In this document: positions 33,536 through 43,746 of the stretch, piece by piece | Numbering within the stretch: position 1 is the first letter of the stretch | Layout of the letters: every line of letters starts with the position of its first letter | Origin: Russula earlei | Lineage: Eukaryota > Basidiomycota > Agaricomycetes > Russulales > Russulaceae | Length of the DNA: 49,715 nt | Reading direction: 5' to 3' | Assembly: GCA_025769875.1 (NCBI GenBank) | Contig: JAGFNK010000395.1 | Span: forward strand, 1 to 49,715 | Notes under the pieces: generated by a model | The model's database searches: none | Told to the model about the DNA's origin: nothing | Seen by the model: the letters and a program-made list of their open reading frames with translations, nothing else | Position numbers and translations under genes: made by a program

Positions 33536-34028
33536 TGTCACTGACTGGGGGCGGTGTCGCTGACAAATCGTTTCACGCGTGAGATGTGCGCACTGAGTCG
33601 AGCGAGACGACAAGTTCTCGCGAAGTTCGGGGATCTCGGTGACAACACAGCAAAGGCTAGTGTGTACTGCGGAGGGAGAATATGATGAACAAGTCTTCGC
33701 GTTCGGAGACTTAGAGGATAGGAAGAGTTTCTGAGTCGATTGCTTGATTCTCTGCAAGCCTACAGTCCCGAAGCTAGAATCCAGTGATATTCACAAGAGA
33801 ACAAGCTTAGGGCTTGTTCTCTGTTACTGACAGGTTTATATAGACAATTATGTCCTATATCAAATAGCAGACATGAGGTAGCAATGAGACGATCGGGAAC
33901 GGAACATGCTGGAAAGTAGTGGTACAGGCGAGGCTAAGTGAGTCATACAAACACGCGGGAATCGTGAGGCTTGTCCGGGTAGGCTTGTCCAGTTGCCGGT
34001 TCGGTCCGAGCGACCGGTACTTGTGACA
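33536..34028 (-). repeat. 3' LTR of element C (493 bp)
   Basis: Starts TGTCACAAGTACCGG on the minus strand at 34028 and ends AGTCAGTGACA at 33536. Matches 40435-40927 except for about 8 bases. Holds a TATA box (TATATAAA) at 33835-33842. Confidence 0.95.
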
Positions 34029-34030
34029 TC

Positions 34031-34038
34031 ACCCCCTT
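34031..34038 (-). promoter_or_regulatory. Polypurine tract of element C
   Basis: The minus strand reads AAGGGGGT just before the 3' LTR, at the standard position for second-strand priming. Confidence 0.75.
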
Positions 34039-34046
34039 GTTAACGT

Positions 34047-35294
34047 CTAAGCGACGTAAGGGATGACAGTAGAGCGACAGCGATGGGTGTGGAAGTGAAC
34101 TTGGTCGCGAGGGACTCGACATATCTTCTCAGGTTTGCATCGTCGGTGGGGGTTTCTGCAATAGTCGGCTATGTGTCCTTGACGATTGCAAAGGATACAG
34201 ACGGCGATCTTGGCGCATTCGAAGGTGTCGTGTCCTGCGTCTTTGCACCATGCGCATTGGTCAGAGAGTCGAGGGGAAAATTGGTACCAGGGATCAAGGA
34301 GGGCTTGTTTGGCGTCCTGATGTTCCTGCTCAGTGAGTTGAGGCATGGTACCAAACAGTACTCGTGGTTCGAGACGTGCTTTGGCATTCGCCTTTGCCAA
34401 CTTAACTTCTGAGTCCCTGACTTCCCACATCATATCGTGGTATCTTTCTCGAGCGGTGACGAGGGAATTTGCCATTTGTCGCGTTTTCTTTATGGCAAAA
34501 CGGTAGCGACGTACTTCAGCCTCTAGCGACAGATCTTGTTCGAATCTCAGTGCTTCGTCTATGGCTTTGGTGTGTCTGAGACCTTCCTTGAATAAGAAGG
34601 CGTCTTTTTGTGTGAGGAGGGGGCGAGGATAGGGGTCAGCTCGAGCTCAAATAGGAATGCGGTGAGTGGGGCATCCAGGACCGTAGGTAGCTAAGAGGGA
34701 AGGAAAGCCGTGTGTGATGTCAGGGAGAACGAAGCGAGGGGGGAGCGTGTCTTCTTCGTTTCCTGGATCTGGGATTAGTAAGTCTAGCCCTAGATCCCCT
34801 TCTTCCCATCCTTCTCCGAGTTCCTCCAGTTCTGAGCGTTGTGTGTGGTTGGCGGCTGGTTCATAGACAGGAGGTGGTGTTCTCTCGCGGTCCATCGGGG
34901 CAAAGTTTTCGTTGAGCAGAACTATGTTCTCAACTTGTTGGATAATGGGTGTAGTGATGCGTGGGGGAATTGGGATAGGGTCAGGTGAGGGAGTGTGGAC
35001 GTGATAAGACGGGCTGCGAGTCCTAATAGGCGAACTAGTCCCTAGGGTAGGAGAACGGTTGCCGAAGGCACGCAGTATCGTGGTGAGGGAGTCGTCCTCC
35101 CACAGCTCGCGTGCTTGAACAATCATGGCGGCGTGTTGTGCAGCGCGTCGGATGAGCAGTCTGGTATTGATAGTGGCTGCTGTGGAGGGGGATGGTTCTC
35201 GAGATAGTGGTAGATGAATGAGAGCGGGGGAGTAAGGTGGAGTGGGTACCAAAGTGGCGGAGGAAGCAGTGGGGGAGTTCTGTGTGGAAGACAT
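34047..35294 (-). CDS. Element C third ORF, zinc-knuckle accessory protein (one stop)
   Basis: It starts MSSTQNSPTAS about 50 bp after the chromodomain stop. One frame runs to 34047, about 415 codons, with a single TGA near 34645 that looks like a CGA-to-TGA change. Residues 1-215 are Pro/Ser/Thr-rich and then acidic. The middle (about 230-330) is charged and helical (AIDEALRFEQDLSLEAEVRR). The end holds two CCHC knuckles, CAWCKDAGHDTFEC and CILCNRQGHIADYC, and the second continues with Cys at x6, x5 and x13. The ORF ends only 18 bp before the 3' LTR. Gag of this element already has its own knuckle, so this is an extra protein. Function unknown; RNA or DNA binding is inferred. Confidence 0.8.
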
Positions 35295-35344
35295 GTTTGT
35301 TGAGGGTAAGGAGGTAGGGAATAGTCGTCTTATGGGTGGTGTCT

Positions 35345-38300
35345 TTATACTTGGGGTCGTCCAGCTGAAGCGGAGTAATATTCTTTTAGAAGTTCTGGGG
35401 CGTTGAGGTCACGATGGTCAACCCATGAGTCATCTGATGCCGGGTATCCTTTCCAGTGTACGAGGTATTGAATCTTACGTGTTCGTCCAAATCTTCTTGT
35501 GTCTAGAATGGCTTCGATTTCGTATTCTTCCTCGTTTTCAATGGTTGGTGGAGGTCATGTAAACGGCGTGCCATATTCCTCCGTCTCCTTATAAGGGAGA
35601 AGTAGGTTGATGTGAAAGACGTCATGTATCTTCATTGATGGCGGGAGCTGTAATTGATATGCGACTTTGGAAATTCTTTTCGTGATGGGAAATGGACCGT
35701 ATCTTTTGGGCATTAGTTTGCGTGTTCCTCGTGTTTTGAGGTTCTTTGCTTCTAGCCATACAAGAGTTCCTTCTTCCATTTCTTTGATGTCGGGTTTCAG
35801 GGGTTGTTGTTTACGTTCGAGAAGTTGTTGGGCATCGTGTCTTGCTTCTTCTAGTCGTTTTAGGCGATCAGTGGATGAGGGTACGTTATTGTCTTCCAGA
35901 CTGATGTCGATCTGGGGTTTGAATCCCATGAGGAGTTCGTGTGGTGATCTTCGTGATGTTTCATGTTTCCATGAGTTATGCGCATATTCTGCTAGAGGAA
36001 GCATTTTTGCCCAGGAATGTGGATGAGTCGTGGTCCAGGGTCTTAGGTATTGTTCTAGCCATGCATTCATTCGTTCTGTCTGTCCGTCGGTTTGGGGGTG
36101 GAATGCGGTAGACATGTTTTGTTTAATGCCTAGATTTTTACATAAGGCTTTTGAGAAGTTTGATGCGAATCGAGGGTCTCTGTTGGAGATGATTCTTTTG
36201 GGAACGCTGAACCAGGGCACGAGGTGTTTCAAGTATTCGTGTGCAACACCTGTTCCATCGATCGTTTTGTTACAGGGGATAAACTTTGTTGCTTTAGAGC
36301 ACCCTTGATCGACTATGGTGAGGACGCTGTCAAATCCTTCTGATTTTGGTAGGTCAGTGATGAGGTCCATTGATACGTATTGGAAGGGGCCTTGTTCAAC
36401 GTGTGTGTCGAGTGGAAAGGTCGTGGCTTTCTTTCTGGGTATATTGGTTTTGGACTCTTGACACTTGGCGCAGCCTTTGACGTATTGTTCTACGAATTGT
36501 CGTAGTCTAGGTCCTTCGTAATGTTGTTTGACTAAGTCCCAGGTGTTGGCTATTCCAGGATGTCCTGCAAAGGGGGTGTCGTGGAATAGTCTTAGGATTT
36601 CTCGTCGCTTGTCGGGTTTGTCTGGTAAATAGGTTTTTCGTGCGAGGAATTTCGGGTGATAGTAGCGTGGTTTTTTGTTCTATTACCCCCTTGTTAAGGT
36701 CTTTGCGACGTGAAAGTGTGTCGGCGATGGTATGTGTATGTCCAGGGACGTGTTCCATGGTGATGTTATAATCTTGCATATATTGCATCCATCTGGCTTG
36801 TCGTCCTGTTAGTTTTTGTGGTTCTTTGAAGTACGTAAGGTTTTTGTGGTCCGTTCTTATTCTAACTGGTTTATCAGCTCCTAGGAAGAATGGTCGTCCA
36901 CTTTTTAATCCAAATATTACTGCTGCTAGTTCTTTGTCGTGTGCGTCGTAGTTCCTTTCTGCATCTAGTAATGTTCTGGAATAGTATGCGATAGGGTGTA
37001 AACCATCTTCGTGTTCTTGGGATATGACTGCTCCTATGGCGAATCCAGATGCGTCAGTATCCAAAATGAACTGTTTCGTCCAATCTGGGGTGCGGAGTAC
37101 TGGGTAGGATACACAAGTTTCTTTTAGGATTTGGAAGGCTTGGTCTTCCTTCGTCATCCATTCCCACTGTCTGTTCTTTTTAGTTAAGTCATTTAGTGGT
37201 CTCGCTTTGATAGAGAAATTGGGTATGAAGTTTCGATAGAAGTTACAAAATCCTAAAAAGCTTCTAACTTCTTTCAGCGATGATGGTGTTGGCCAGTCTT
37301 TGATTCCTTTGACTTTGACAGGGTCCATGGTTATTCTTCCTTCTCCTATGATTACTCCAAGATATTCTACCTTTCTTCTGTGGAACTGACATTTTTCCGG
37401 TTTGAGATAGAGATCGTGTTGTCTCAATTTAGACAGTATATGGTTGACCTTCAATGCGTGTTCTGTCTCATTATTTTGTGTGGCAATAATGATGTCGTCC
37501 ATGTAGATTTTCAACCATCCTTGTGCGAGTTCTTCTTGAAAAATGTCGTCCATCATGGTTTGAAAGGTGGCTGGAGAATTTGTTAGTCCGAAGAACATTA
37601 CTGTAGGCTCGAATAGTCCGTCGCTAGTTTTGAAGGCTGCTTTCCATTCGTCTCCTTCTTTGATTCGGATATTGTTGTAGCCCCATCTGACGTCGAACTT
37701 GGTAAAGAGTTCTTTTCCTGCTAAAGCATGGATGAGTTCTGGGATTAGTGGCAGTGGGTATACGTTGGGTATTGTCCATTTGTTTAAGTTCCTATAGTCT
37801 TGTACCGGTCGAAATTTTCCGTCTTTCTTTTTTATGAGGAAGAATCCACTAGCGTATGGCGAATTGGATCTTCTTATTCGTTTGAGTCGTAAGTTTTGCT
37901 CGAGAAATTTTCCCTGTTCTTCCTTTTCCTTCGGTGAGAGGGGGTATACTCTGCAGTTGATTGTCGTTGGGGCGTCCGACTTCAGGTCAATAGCGTGATC
38001 CCATTTCCTTGGTCCGGGGAAATCTTTCTGACTCTTGTTCCATGAATACTTGTCCATGTTGATGGTATCGAAGAGGGACTATTTCTTGCCAAGTTTGTAT
38101 TTTTCCCTGTGCTTGTGATTCCGCCAGTTGTTGCGCTATGGTAGTTTTGCGTATTTGGGTTTGCAACCATAGTTCGTCGCCTTCTTCCCAGTCTGTCAAC
38201 GCTTTGATCCAAGCTGGGGTTTCTCGATTTCCTTTAAGGGTGACTCTTCCCATGATGGTTCCCTTGGACCAGTTTATTCTTGGGTTTGTTGATTCCAGGA

Positions 38301-38659
38301 ACGGATATCCTAGGATGATATCATCTTGTCCTATGTCTGCAACTAGAAATTGATGCGTGTGTCTTTGTCCCAGCAATTTCAACTCTAATTGGACAGTTTT
38401 GGGTGACCTTTCCTGAGCGGTTTAGCGTTCCGTCGACGTTTTTAACGCTTCTTGTCGGAATTAGCTTTTTAGTTTGTAGGCATAATTCCTTTGTCAACTT
38501 AGGGGATATGAAGCACTCTGTAGCTCCACTATCTATTAGGGCTTTTCTTTCGGCTTTGTTCGATCCAATGTAGATAGTAGTCATCACTGATATTGATTTT
38601 CTTTGAGACTTGTACATGGGATCGATACCTAAGGCTCGAGCAATCGCCGTTATGCTCAA
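35345..38659 (-). pseudogene. Element C pol (PR-RT-RH-IN-chromodomain)
   Basis: It begins one base before the gag stop, in the -1 frame. Protease: ALIDSGATECFIS and DIILGYPFL. RT: RPVQDYRNLNKWTIPN, FDVRWGYNNIRI, IYMDDIIIAT. RNase H: FILDTDASGFAIGAV, TDHKNLTYF, ADTLSRR. Integrase: HHCC start (GHPGIANTW), DLITDLPKSEGFDSVLTIVD, HPQTDGQTERMNAWLEQYL. GPF/Y module: RYGPFPITKRISKVAYQLQL. Chromodomain: EYEIEAILDTRR, YLVHWKGYPASDDSWVDH. Two single-base breaks (an A run near 38397-38400 and a C run at 38016-38019) and another frame change after RNase H interrupt an otherwise complete polyprotein, so it is marked broken; the homopolymer breaks could be sequence errors. Confidence 0.9.
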
Positions 38660-40359
38660 GCGTCCGAAAAATCCTGCTCTTTGTCCTCCTCATCTCCCAT
38701 TAAAGCCTTAATGAAGGCTTCCCTTTCTTCTACCGAAAGTGCCTTTGCTGCTTTCGCTGCCTTTGCGACTTTGTCGGTTGTTTGTTCCTCAATTATTTCT
38801 ATGGTGGAGGATTCGGACGTGACGGTGGTCGTATTGGCGGTGCGTGCACGAGTTATTTCGCGCTTCGGTTTCGTGGGGCAGTCGCGGGCCAAGTGTCCTC
38901 GCAGAGAGCAATGGAAGCATCTCCCTTCTTCTCTGTGTTTCTGTTTTTCGGCTTCGGTGACTGCCTTACGAGCGGCGCCTGCGCTGGTGTCCATCGCGTT
39001 CGGGTCGCGCGGTGGGAGTCGGGGTCGCGCGGGTGTAGTGTTGTTTTGATTATTCCCGCGATTGGCCCATGCCGAATTGACCAGTCGTCCCCAAGGTCTG
39101 TTGTTCTGTGGTTGGTTGAAGTTTCGTCCACGTGTGCTGGAGTGGTCGGACAAAATCGCGCGTTTGCGCATCCAGACTCTGTGGTGTTTCTGTGCTGCTG
39201 CGACCCAATCTGCGAATGAAGTAGGATCCTCAAGGTCGAGACAAGACTCGACTAGGGATCGTGGGAGTCCCCAGGCGAACAGTCGCATGACTGTTGGTTC
39301 GTCGACATCAAGTCCTGCGCGTCTTGTCAATAGTTGGAATTCAGATACATAGTTGTCTAGGAGTCCATCTTTCATTTTTAACTCTTTGAGTTTGTCTTGG
39401 GCCTTCTCGCGTTCCGCGTAGTCGGTAAACGCGCGACAGAATTGTTGTCGAAGTGCCTCCCACGCGGTCAGTCCGAGCGGGACGTTGGTGGGGTCCTCCT
39501 GTACGTCTTCGAGCCACTGGTCCATGGCTTCGAGCCATCCTTCGACTTTGGGTCCTTTCATCAGTGAGAGGAAGTATGCACACTTTTTGATGGGATCCTT
39601 GGCAATCTTACTGTCATGGTTCATAGACATGAACCTGTTGAACGCAACTAAGAACGTGTGTGTGCGCGCGCGGTCGCCGTTAAAAAACTTGGGGGAAATT
39701 CCTTCGAGTTTCCCGTTGTCAGAACCGCGTGTATTGCGGTCACGGTCTGTGCGTGTGTCGTAGCCGTCGGGGTCGGGGCTAAGAGGTCGTATTCCGCAGC
39801 CTCCCATTCCGGAGAACAAGGCGCGAGTGGGAGGTTGTGCCGTCCCGGATGAGGCGGGTTGTGGCTGGACTGGTTCAGGGTTGGTGGCGGCGATGAAAAC
39901 GTTTGTCGTTGTCGTCGGTTCGAGCTCCATAGGAGCGTGAGCGGTAGGGGCCGGTCCTGATGTTGGGGTAAGGCTCGGAGCTCTGGACCTAGGAAGGGGT
40001 GTTCCCGAGGCTGTCAGTGTAGTAATGTTAATGCCTCGAAGAGGGCTTTGCTGAAGCCTAAAGGCTGAGCGAGCGACGCGCGTCGCTTCCCACGTGTCCC
40101 CGCGCCTTTCGATTTCGAACCAAAGGCCGTAGAGGTGGCTGAGAGCTACCTTGGCACCCTTCCAGTTGGCATAGTAGCCGGTCCATGGAACACTATCTTT
40201 CTGTATGGTGTAGAATTCGACACCATCGTCGAACATAGTGATACTAGGGACATTCTTTTCTTGGTCAGGCAGCAGTTCAAAGGGGCATTTGAGGGCAGCC
40301 AATCCTTCTATGGTTGGGACTTGATATCCTTTGGTCTTCCAGTCTCGAGTTGTAGTCAT
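38656..40359 (-). CDS. Element C gag
   Basis: An open frame of 567 codons. N-terminal region (about 1-100) with WTGYYANWKGAKVALSHLYG, a Pro/Thr linker, the retrotransposon gag domain (about 220-400, with FFNGDRARTHTFLVAFNRF, EGWLEAMDQWLED and LKMKDGLLDNYVSEFQLL), a basic Asn-rich patch, and a CCHC knuckle CFHCSLRGHLARDC near 495. The C-terminus is acidic. The stop overlaps the start of pol by TTGA, so pol is probably made by -1 slippage or by termination-reinitiation. Confidence 0.92.
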   Translation of the reverse strand: MTTTRDWKTKGYQVPTIEGLAALKCPFELLPDQEKNVPSITMFDDGVEFYTIQKDSVPWTGYYANWKGAKVALSHLYGLWFEIERRGDTWEATRVARSAFRLQQSPLRGINITTLTASGTPLPRSRAPSLTPTSGPAPTAHAPMELEPTTTTNVFIAATNPEPVQPQPASSGTAQPPTRALFSGMGGCGIRPLSPDPDGYDTRTDRDRNTRGSDNGKLEGISPKFFNGDRARTHTFLVAFNRFMSMNHDSKIAKDPIKKCAYFLSLMKGPKVEGWLEAMDQWLEDVQEDPTNVPLGLTAWEALRQQFCRAFTDYAEREKAQDKLKELKMKDGLLDNYVSEFQLLTRRAGLDVDEPTVMRLFAWGLPRSLVESCLDLEDPTSFADWVAAAQKHHRVWMRKRAILSDHSSTRGRNFNQPQNNRPWGRLVNSAWANRGNNQNNTTPARPRLPPRDPNAMDTSAGAARKAVTEAEKQKHREEGRCFHCSLRGHLARDCPTKPKREITRARTANTTTVTSESSTIEIIEEQTTDKVAKAAKAAKALSVEEREAFIKALMGDEEDKEQDFSDA

Positions 40360-40434
40360 GTTGGAAGAAATCGATATATTTCTTGGTGAACGTGTGGTTC
40401 GGGGTCAAGGGTTCGAGTGGTAAGCTTGTTCTAA

Positions 40435-40927
40435 TGTCACCGACTGGGGGCGGTGTCGCTGACAAATCGTTTCACGCGCGAGATGTGCGCACTGAGTCGA
40501 GCGAGACGACGAGTTCTCGCGAAGTTCGGGGATCTCGGTGACAACACAGCAAAGGCTAGTGTGTACCGCGGAGGGAGAATATGATGAACAAGTCTTCGCG
40601 TTCGGAGACTTAGAGGATAGGAAGAGTTTCTGAGTCGATTGCTTGATTCTCTGCAAGCCTACAGTCCCGAAGCTAGAATCCAGTGATATTCACAAGAGAA
40701 CAAGCTTAGGGCTTGTTCTCTGTTACTGACAGGTTTATATAGACAATTATGTCCTATATCAAATAGCAGACATGAGGTAGCAATGAGACGATCGGGAACG
40801 GAACATGCTGGAAAGTAGTGGTACAGGCGAGGCTAAGTGAGTCATACAAACGTGCGGGAATCGTGAGGCTTGTCCGGGTAGGCTTGTCCGGTTGCCGGTT
40901 CGGTCCGAGGGACCGGTACTTGTGACA
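40435..40927 (-). repeat. 5' LTR of element C (493 bp)
   Basis: Partner of 33536-34028. TATA box at 40734-40741. The sequence after its inner end at 40435 (TTAGAACAAGCTTACC on the minus strand) has no standard TGG primer-binding site, so the primer is undetermined. Confidence 0.95.
40734..40741 (-). promoter_or_regulatory. TATA box in the 5' LTR of element C
   Basis: The minus strand reads TATATAAA, about 190 bp into the LTR and 300 bp before its inner end, consistent with the promoter of the genomic RNA. Confidence 0.65.
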
Positions 40928-40932
40928 ATTGG

Positions 40933-41157
40933 TGCCGTCTACGTTGATAATGGGTCTGGGGGTTCTGAGGGTTCGAAGTGGGATTTGTAACTTTCCCACA
41001 ATTCCTTGACTGATGAAGTTTTCCATTGCTCCACTGTCTAGGAGTGCCTGGCCAGTCTTTCCATTTGTTGTAATCATAAAAGGAACTTTCATTGAGTTTT
41101 CTTTATGTTGAACAATGGTATCTATATGGGCTGTAGTACTGACTGTTGTTCCTTGGC
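40933..41157 (-). pseudogene. Element B protease N-half
   Basis: Reads AHIDTIVQHKENSMKVPF, then ALLDSGAMENFIS (aspartic protease active site) and PIINVDGTN, where element C is inserted. The continuation is at 33535. The frame overlaps the end of gag in a different register, as in element C. Confidence 0.82.
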
Positions 41158-42626
41158 CTAGAGAAAATCCTCTTTGAGGATGAGGTCCCAGAGTTTGGCT
41201 CTGTCTTCTGCTGGCAATGCTTTCATGCAGGCCACCATAGTGGAGGCTTCTTCCTCTTTGGGTGGTTCTGGGGTTGGTTCGGTGGTGCAGGCCTTGGAGG
41301 TAGTGGGGGCTGTGTTTTTGGGACATTTCTTACTAAGGTGGTCTTTTTCTCTGCAATGGAAGCAGTGCCCTTCTTTGGCTAATTCCTTCCTTTCTTCTTC
41401 GGTGAGTTTTTTGAAGTTGGACTTGGCAGCGTCTACTTGCATTTGGTCAGGGTGGTGAGTTTTGTGTTCCGTGGTGGGAAAGGTCTTCCTTCCTTTGAGT
41501 TTCTCTCTGATGGTGATAAAGCGACGGTGCTGTCTTCTAGCCTCTTCCTTCCATTCTTGGAGGGTGGTGGGCCAGGTAACTCTATTGAGGATTGTGGCGT
41601 AGAGTCCTCGTTTGAGCCCATTTTTGAAACTTTCAATGGCAATTACATCAGTTTCGGGCCATCCAGTTTTGGCCAAGAGTTGTTCGAAGGTGAAAATGTA
41701 ATCATCGAGAGATTCTTTCATTTCGTGTTTAGTAAGAGCTGCCTGAGCATCTTCCTTTTCTGCTATGTTGGTGAATTTAAATGTGAAGTCCATGATGAAG
41801 TCATTCCATAATGCTTCGTCCATTCTGTTAACAGGGTTTTGGGCCCTGTTCACCTTTTCCCTAAGTGCAGTTGCCTGCGAGTTGACCCATCCTTCCACTT
41901 TTTCTCCTTGAATGTAGGAGAGGGCCAGCATTGTTCGTTTAAAAGGAGAAACCATCACTGCCTTGTCATCATTAAGACCCCAGTATAAGTTAAATTCCAT
42001 GATGAAACATTTTGTTTTGTTCTTTCCCCTGTGAATGCTGAAGGTTCTTTGCCACTGAGGGACCCATTAGTGCCTTGTGGTGCTGCAGTGGCTACCTGAG
42101 GGGGTGGAGCAATGACTGGGGGGGCCTGAGCAGCCATCTGAGGGGCCTGGGCGGTGGCCTGAGGTGGTTGTACAGCACATTGGGGTTGGGCTGCCATAGT
42201 GGGTTCAAGGGGGTTCTGTGGTTTGAGTTCTGGGGTTTCAATGAGTTCCTGATTTTCAGGAAGGTCCTCTGGTTCTAACGCAGGGGATTCAAAGGGTGTC
42301 TGAGTTTCAACAGTGTTTTTTGGTTCAGGGGGGTTGCCTTCTGTAGAAGAGGCTTCTGATTCTGAAGGTGGTTTGTAGAGAGGATCGTTTTCCCTCCAGT
42401 AGCCTAGTCCAAGGCTGTTTCTGACAAGTTCTAGGTCTTGGTGAGTGTAGAGTTGTCCTCTTCTGAGTTGTAGCTTGAACCAACAATTGTTGATGAATTC
42501 AACAGGTAGTTCTTTGTTGTTTTCTGTGGTGATGTAACAGAGAAGGTATGAAAGCTGTCCCAAGTGGCAGTTCCTACAAGGTGTTTGGGAAGGTCTGGGG
42601 AGGGTCTGGGCTGGACACGGATCCAA
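41158..42626 (-). pseudogene. Element B gag
   Basis: Two overlapping frames (41955-42626 and 41158-42000), so one frameshift near 41980. The first has a short N-terminal domain and a Pro/Gln/Ala-rich repeat linker (TAQAPQMAAQAPP). The second is the gag domain (EGWVNSQATALREKVNRAQN; MKESLDDYIFTFEQLLAKTG; SFKNGLKRGLY) with a CCHC knuckle CFHCREKDHLSKKC. It ends LKEDFL. Confidence 0.85.
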
Positions 42627-42682
42627 CGGTTTGATGGTAGTTCAAGGTTGATCTCCAGAATGGAGTAAGGAAGCTTAGCTTG

Positions 42683-43294
42683 TGCTACAGCATCATGGCC
42701 ATAAGAGCGTTAGCTCAGAGTTCAGTGGGGCCAAGTCCCTGTGACTTGGTTCAAGGGTTCAGTGGGGGCCAGCTCAAGGAGACTGGTTCAGAGGTTTAGC
42801 GTCTCAAGACTAAGTCAAGGATGACCTAATCCGCAGACAGAGTTGATCTCCTGGTTTCACAGAAGAGGAGGATGATGAAGGAGAAGCAGATGAGGAAGAG
42901 GAACACAAAGGTTCCTTGTGATGAGCTTAGGTCAAGCAGAGTATAAGCCAGCACAACACAAGTTGTGATTGAGAGACAGTACAGGGCAAAGGGATGTGAC
43001 AGGAAATGGGACAAAGCTAAGCTTGGGGCATTCCCCCAGCTTCTGCAGGCACTTAAATACTGTATCTAACGAGGCTGTACAGTACTATATGCAGAACAAT
43101 AGATAAAGGCAGACCAATGGCAAAAAGGTACTTGAACAATAGATGAAACACAATGGGTGAAACAATAAGGGACCATCAGCATCAAGGGATGAAACGGTAA
43201 CCAAGGGGATGAGGGTGATGGAGGAGAACAATAGTAAAAGCAAATAATAACAACAGAGTGTAGAGATGAACCAACAAGGGGGTAATTCATGACA
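42683..43294 (-). repeat. 5' LTR of element B (612 bp)
   Basis: Outer edge TGTCATGAATT at 43294, inner edge GTAGCA at 42683. Partner at 25623-26234 with about 22 differences. Target duplication GTTAC at 43295-43299. Confidence 0.93.
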
Positions 43295-43746
43295 GTTACA
43301 ATGTTTCAGGGAAAAAGTCTGAAAATTTAGTTTATATTTTGTTATATAAAATTCTTCTTACAAAATATAACAAACTCCTTCTCTGTACCATTGGCATGGT
43401 CTGCCTGCAAGCTTACAAACCCTTGGCAACAATTTTCATAATTTTGTTTCATCATTTTGACAAATCCTGTAACATAATGTATGTTCTAAATCTTGTCAAT
43501 AAATTTACTTATTTCATCATTTTGTAACAGGAACCTATTGTAACAAAATCTAAAATGAATTTTTTACAAATTGTTTGCTACAAATCTGAATAATAAATTC
43601 TGTTATTCAAAATGTTACAGTTTTGTCATTCACTTTCCCACCATGTAGGGATGACGTGTTGAGGTGTGCCTGGATGTGGCATCGGAGGTTGAAACCCCCT
43701 GACTCATCGCTCATCTGCCTTTCCTGAGGTCATAGTAGATGATCAT

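Larger units (their letters stand above)
33536..40927 (-). mobile_element. Ty3/gypsy chromovirus C, complete, inserted in element B
   Basis: 7392 bp with two 493-bp LTRs and a target duplication ATTGG at 33531-33535 and 40928-40932, lying within the protease of element B. Minus-strand order: gag, protease, RT, RNase H, integrase, chromodomain, third ORF, polypurine tract. Gag is fully open; pol has two single-base breaks and ORF3 one TGA. The LTRs differ at about 8 of 493 sites, most of them CpG transitions, so this is the youngest LTR element here. It keeps many CpG, unlike elements A and B. Confidence 0.96.
25623..43294 (-). mobile_element. Ty3/gypsy chromovirus B, full length with nested insertions
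   Basis: Both ends carry a 612-bp LTR in the same orientation, and a 5-bp target duplication GTTAC lies at 25618-25622 and 43295-43299. Internal order on the minus strand: gag (41158-42626), protease split by element C, RT split by a Tc1 element, RNase H, integrase with chromodomain, and a third ORF split by a solo LTR. Without inserts it is about 7.8 kb. The LTRs differ at about 22 sites, nearly all transitions. The coding sequence has scattered stops and frame changes and is poor in CpG, so it is an old insertion. Confidence 0.93.
20699..43633. mobile_element. Element O: ~500-bp inverted-repeat element split by insertions
   Basis: At the left, GTGAATGACAA at 20699 runs to 20742 and, after skipping the pogo insertion, continues at 25494 to about 25520 through TTTGTAGCAAACAATTTG. 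The reverse complement of 43540-43633 reads the same way (GTGAATGACAAAAC, then AATAACAGAATTTATT, then the same TTTGTAGCAAACAATTTG). These are terminal inverted repeats of about 90 bp. Subtracting the pogo element and element B leaves about 500 bp of AT-rich sequence with no ORF, so O is a non-autonomous MITE-like element. A further copy of the terminal motif lies near 25572. I found no target duplication at the outer ends. Confidence 0.7.

Noticed and set aside
33512..33757. 81-codon ORF repeated near 40405-40656
   Set aside because: Lies in the two LTRs of element C; the repetition reflects LTR identity.
40381..40434. tRNA-like GGTTCGAGT next to the element C 5' LTR
   Set aside because: It resembles a T-arm, but no cloverleaf can be built around it and it is not placed as a normal primer-binding site.
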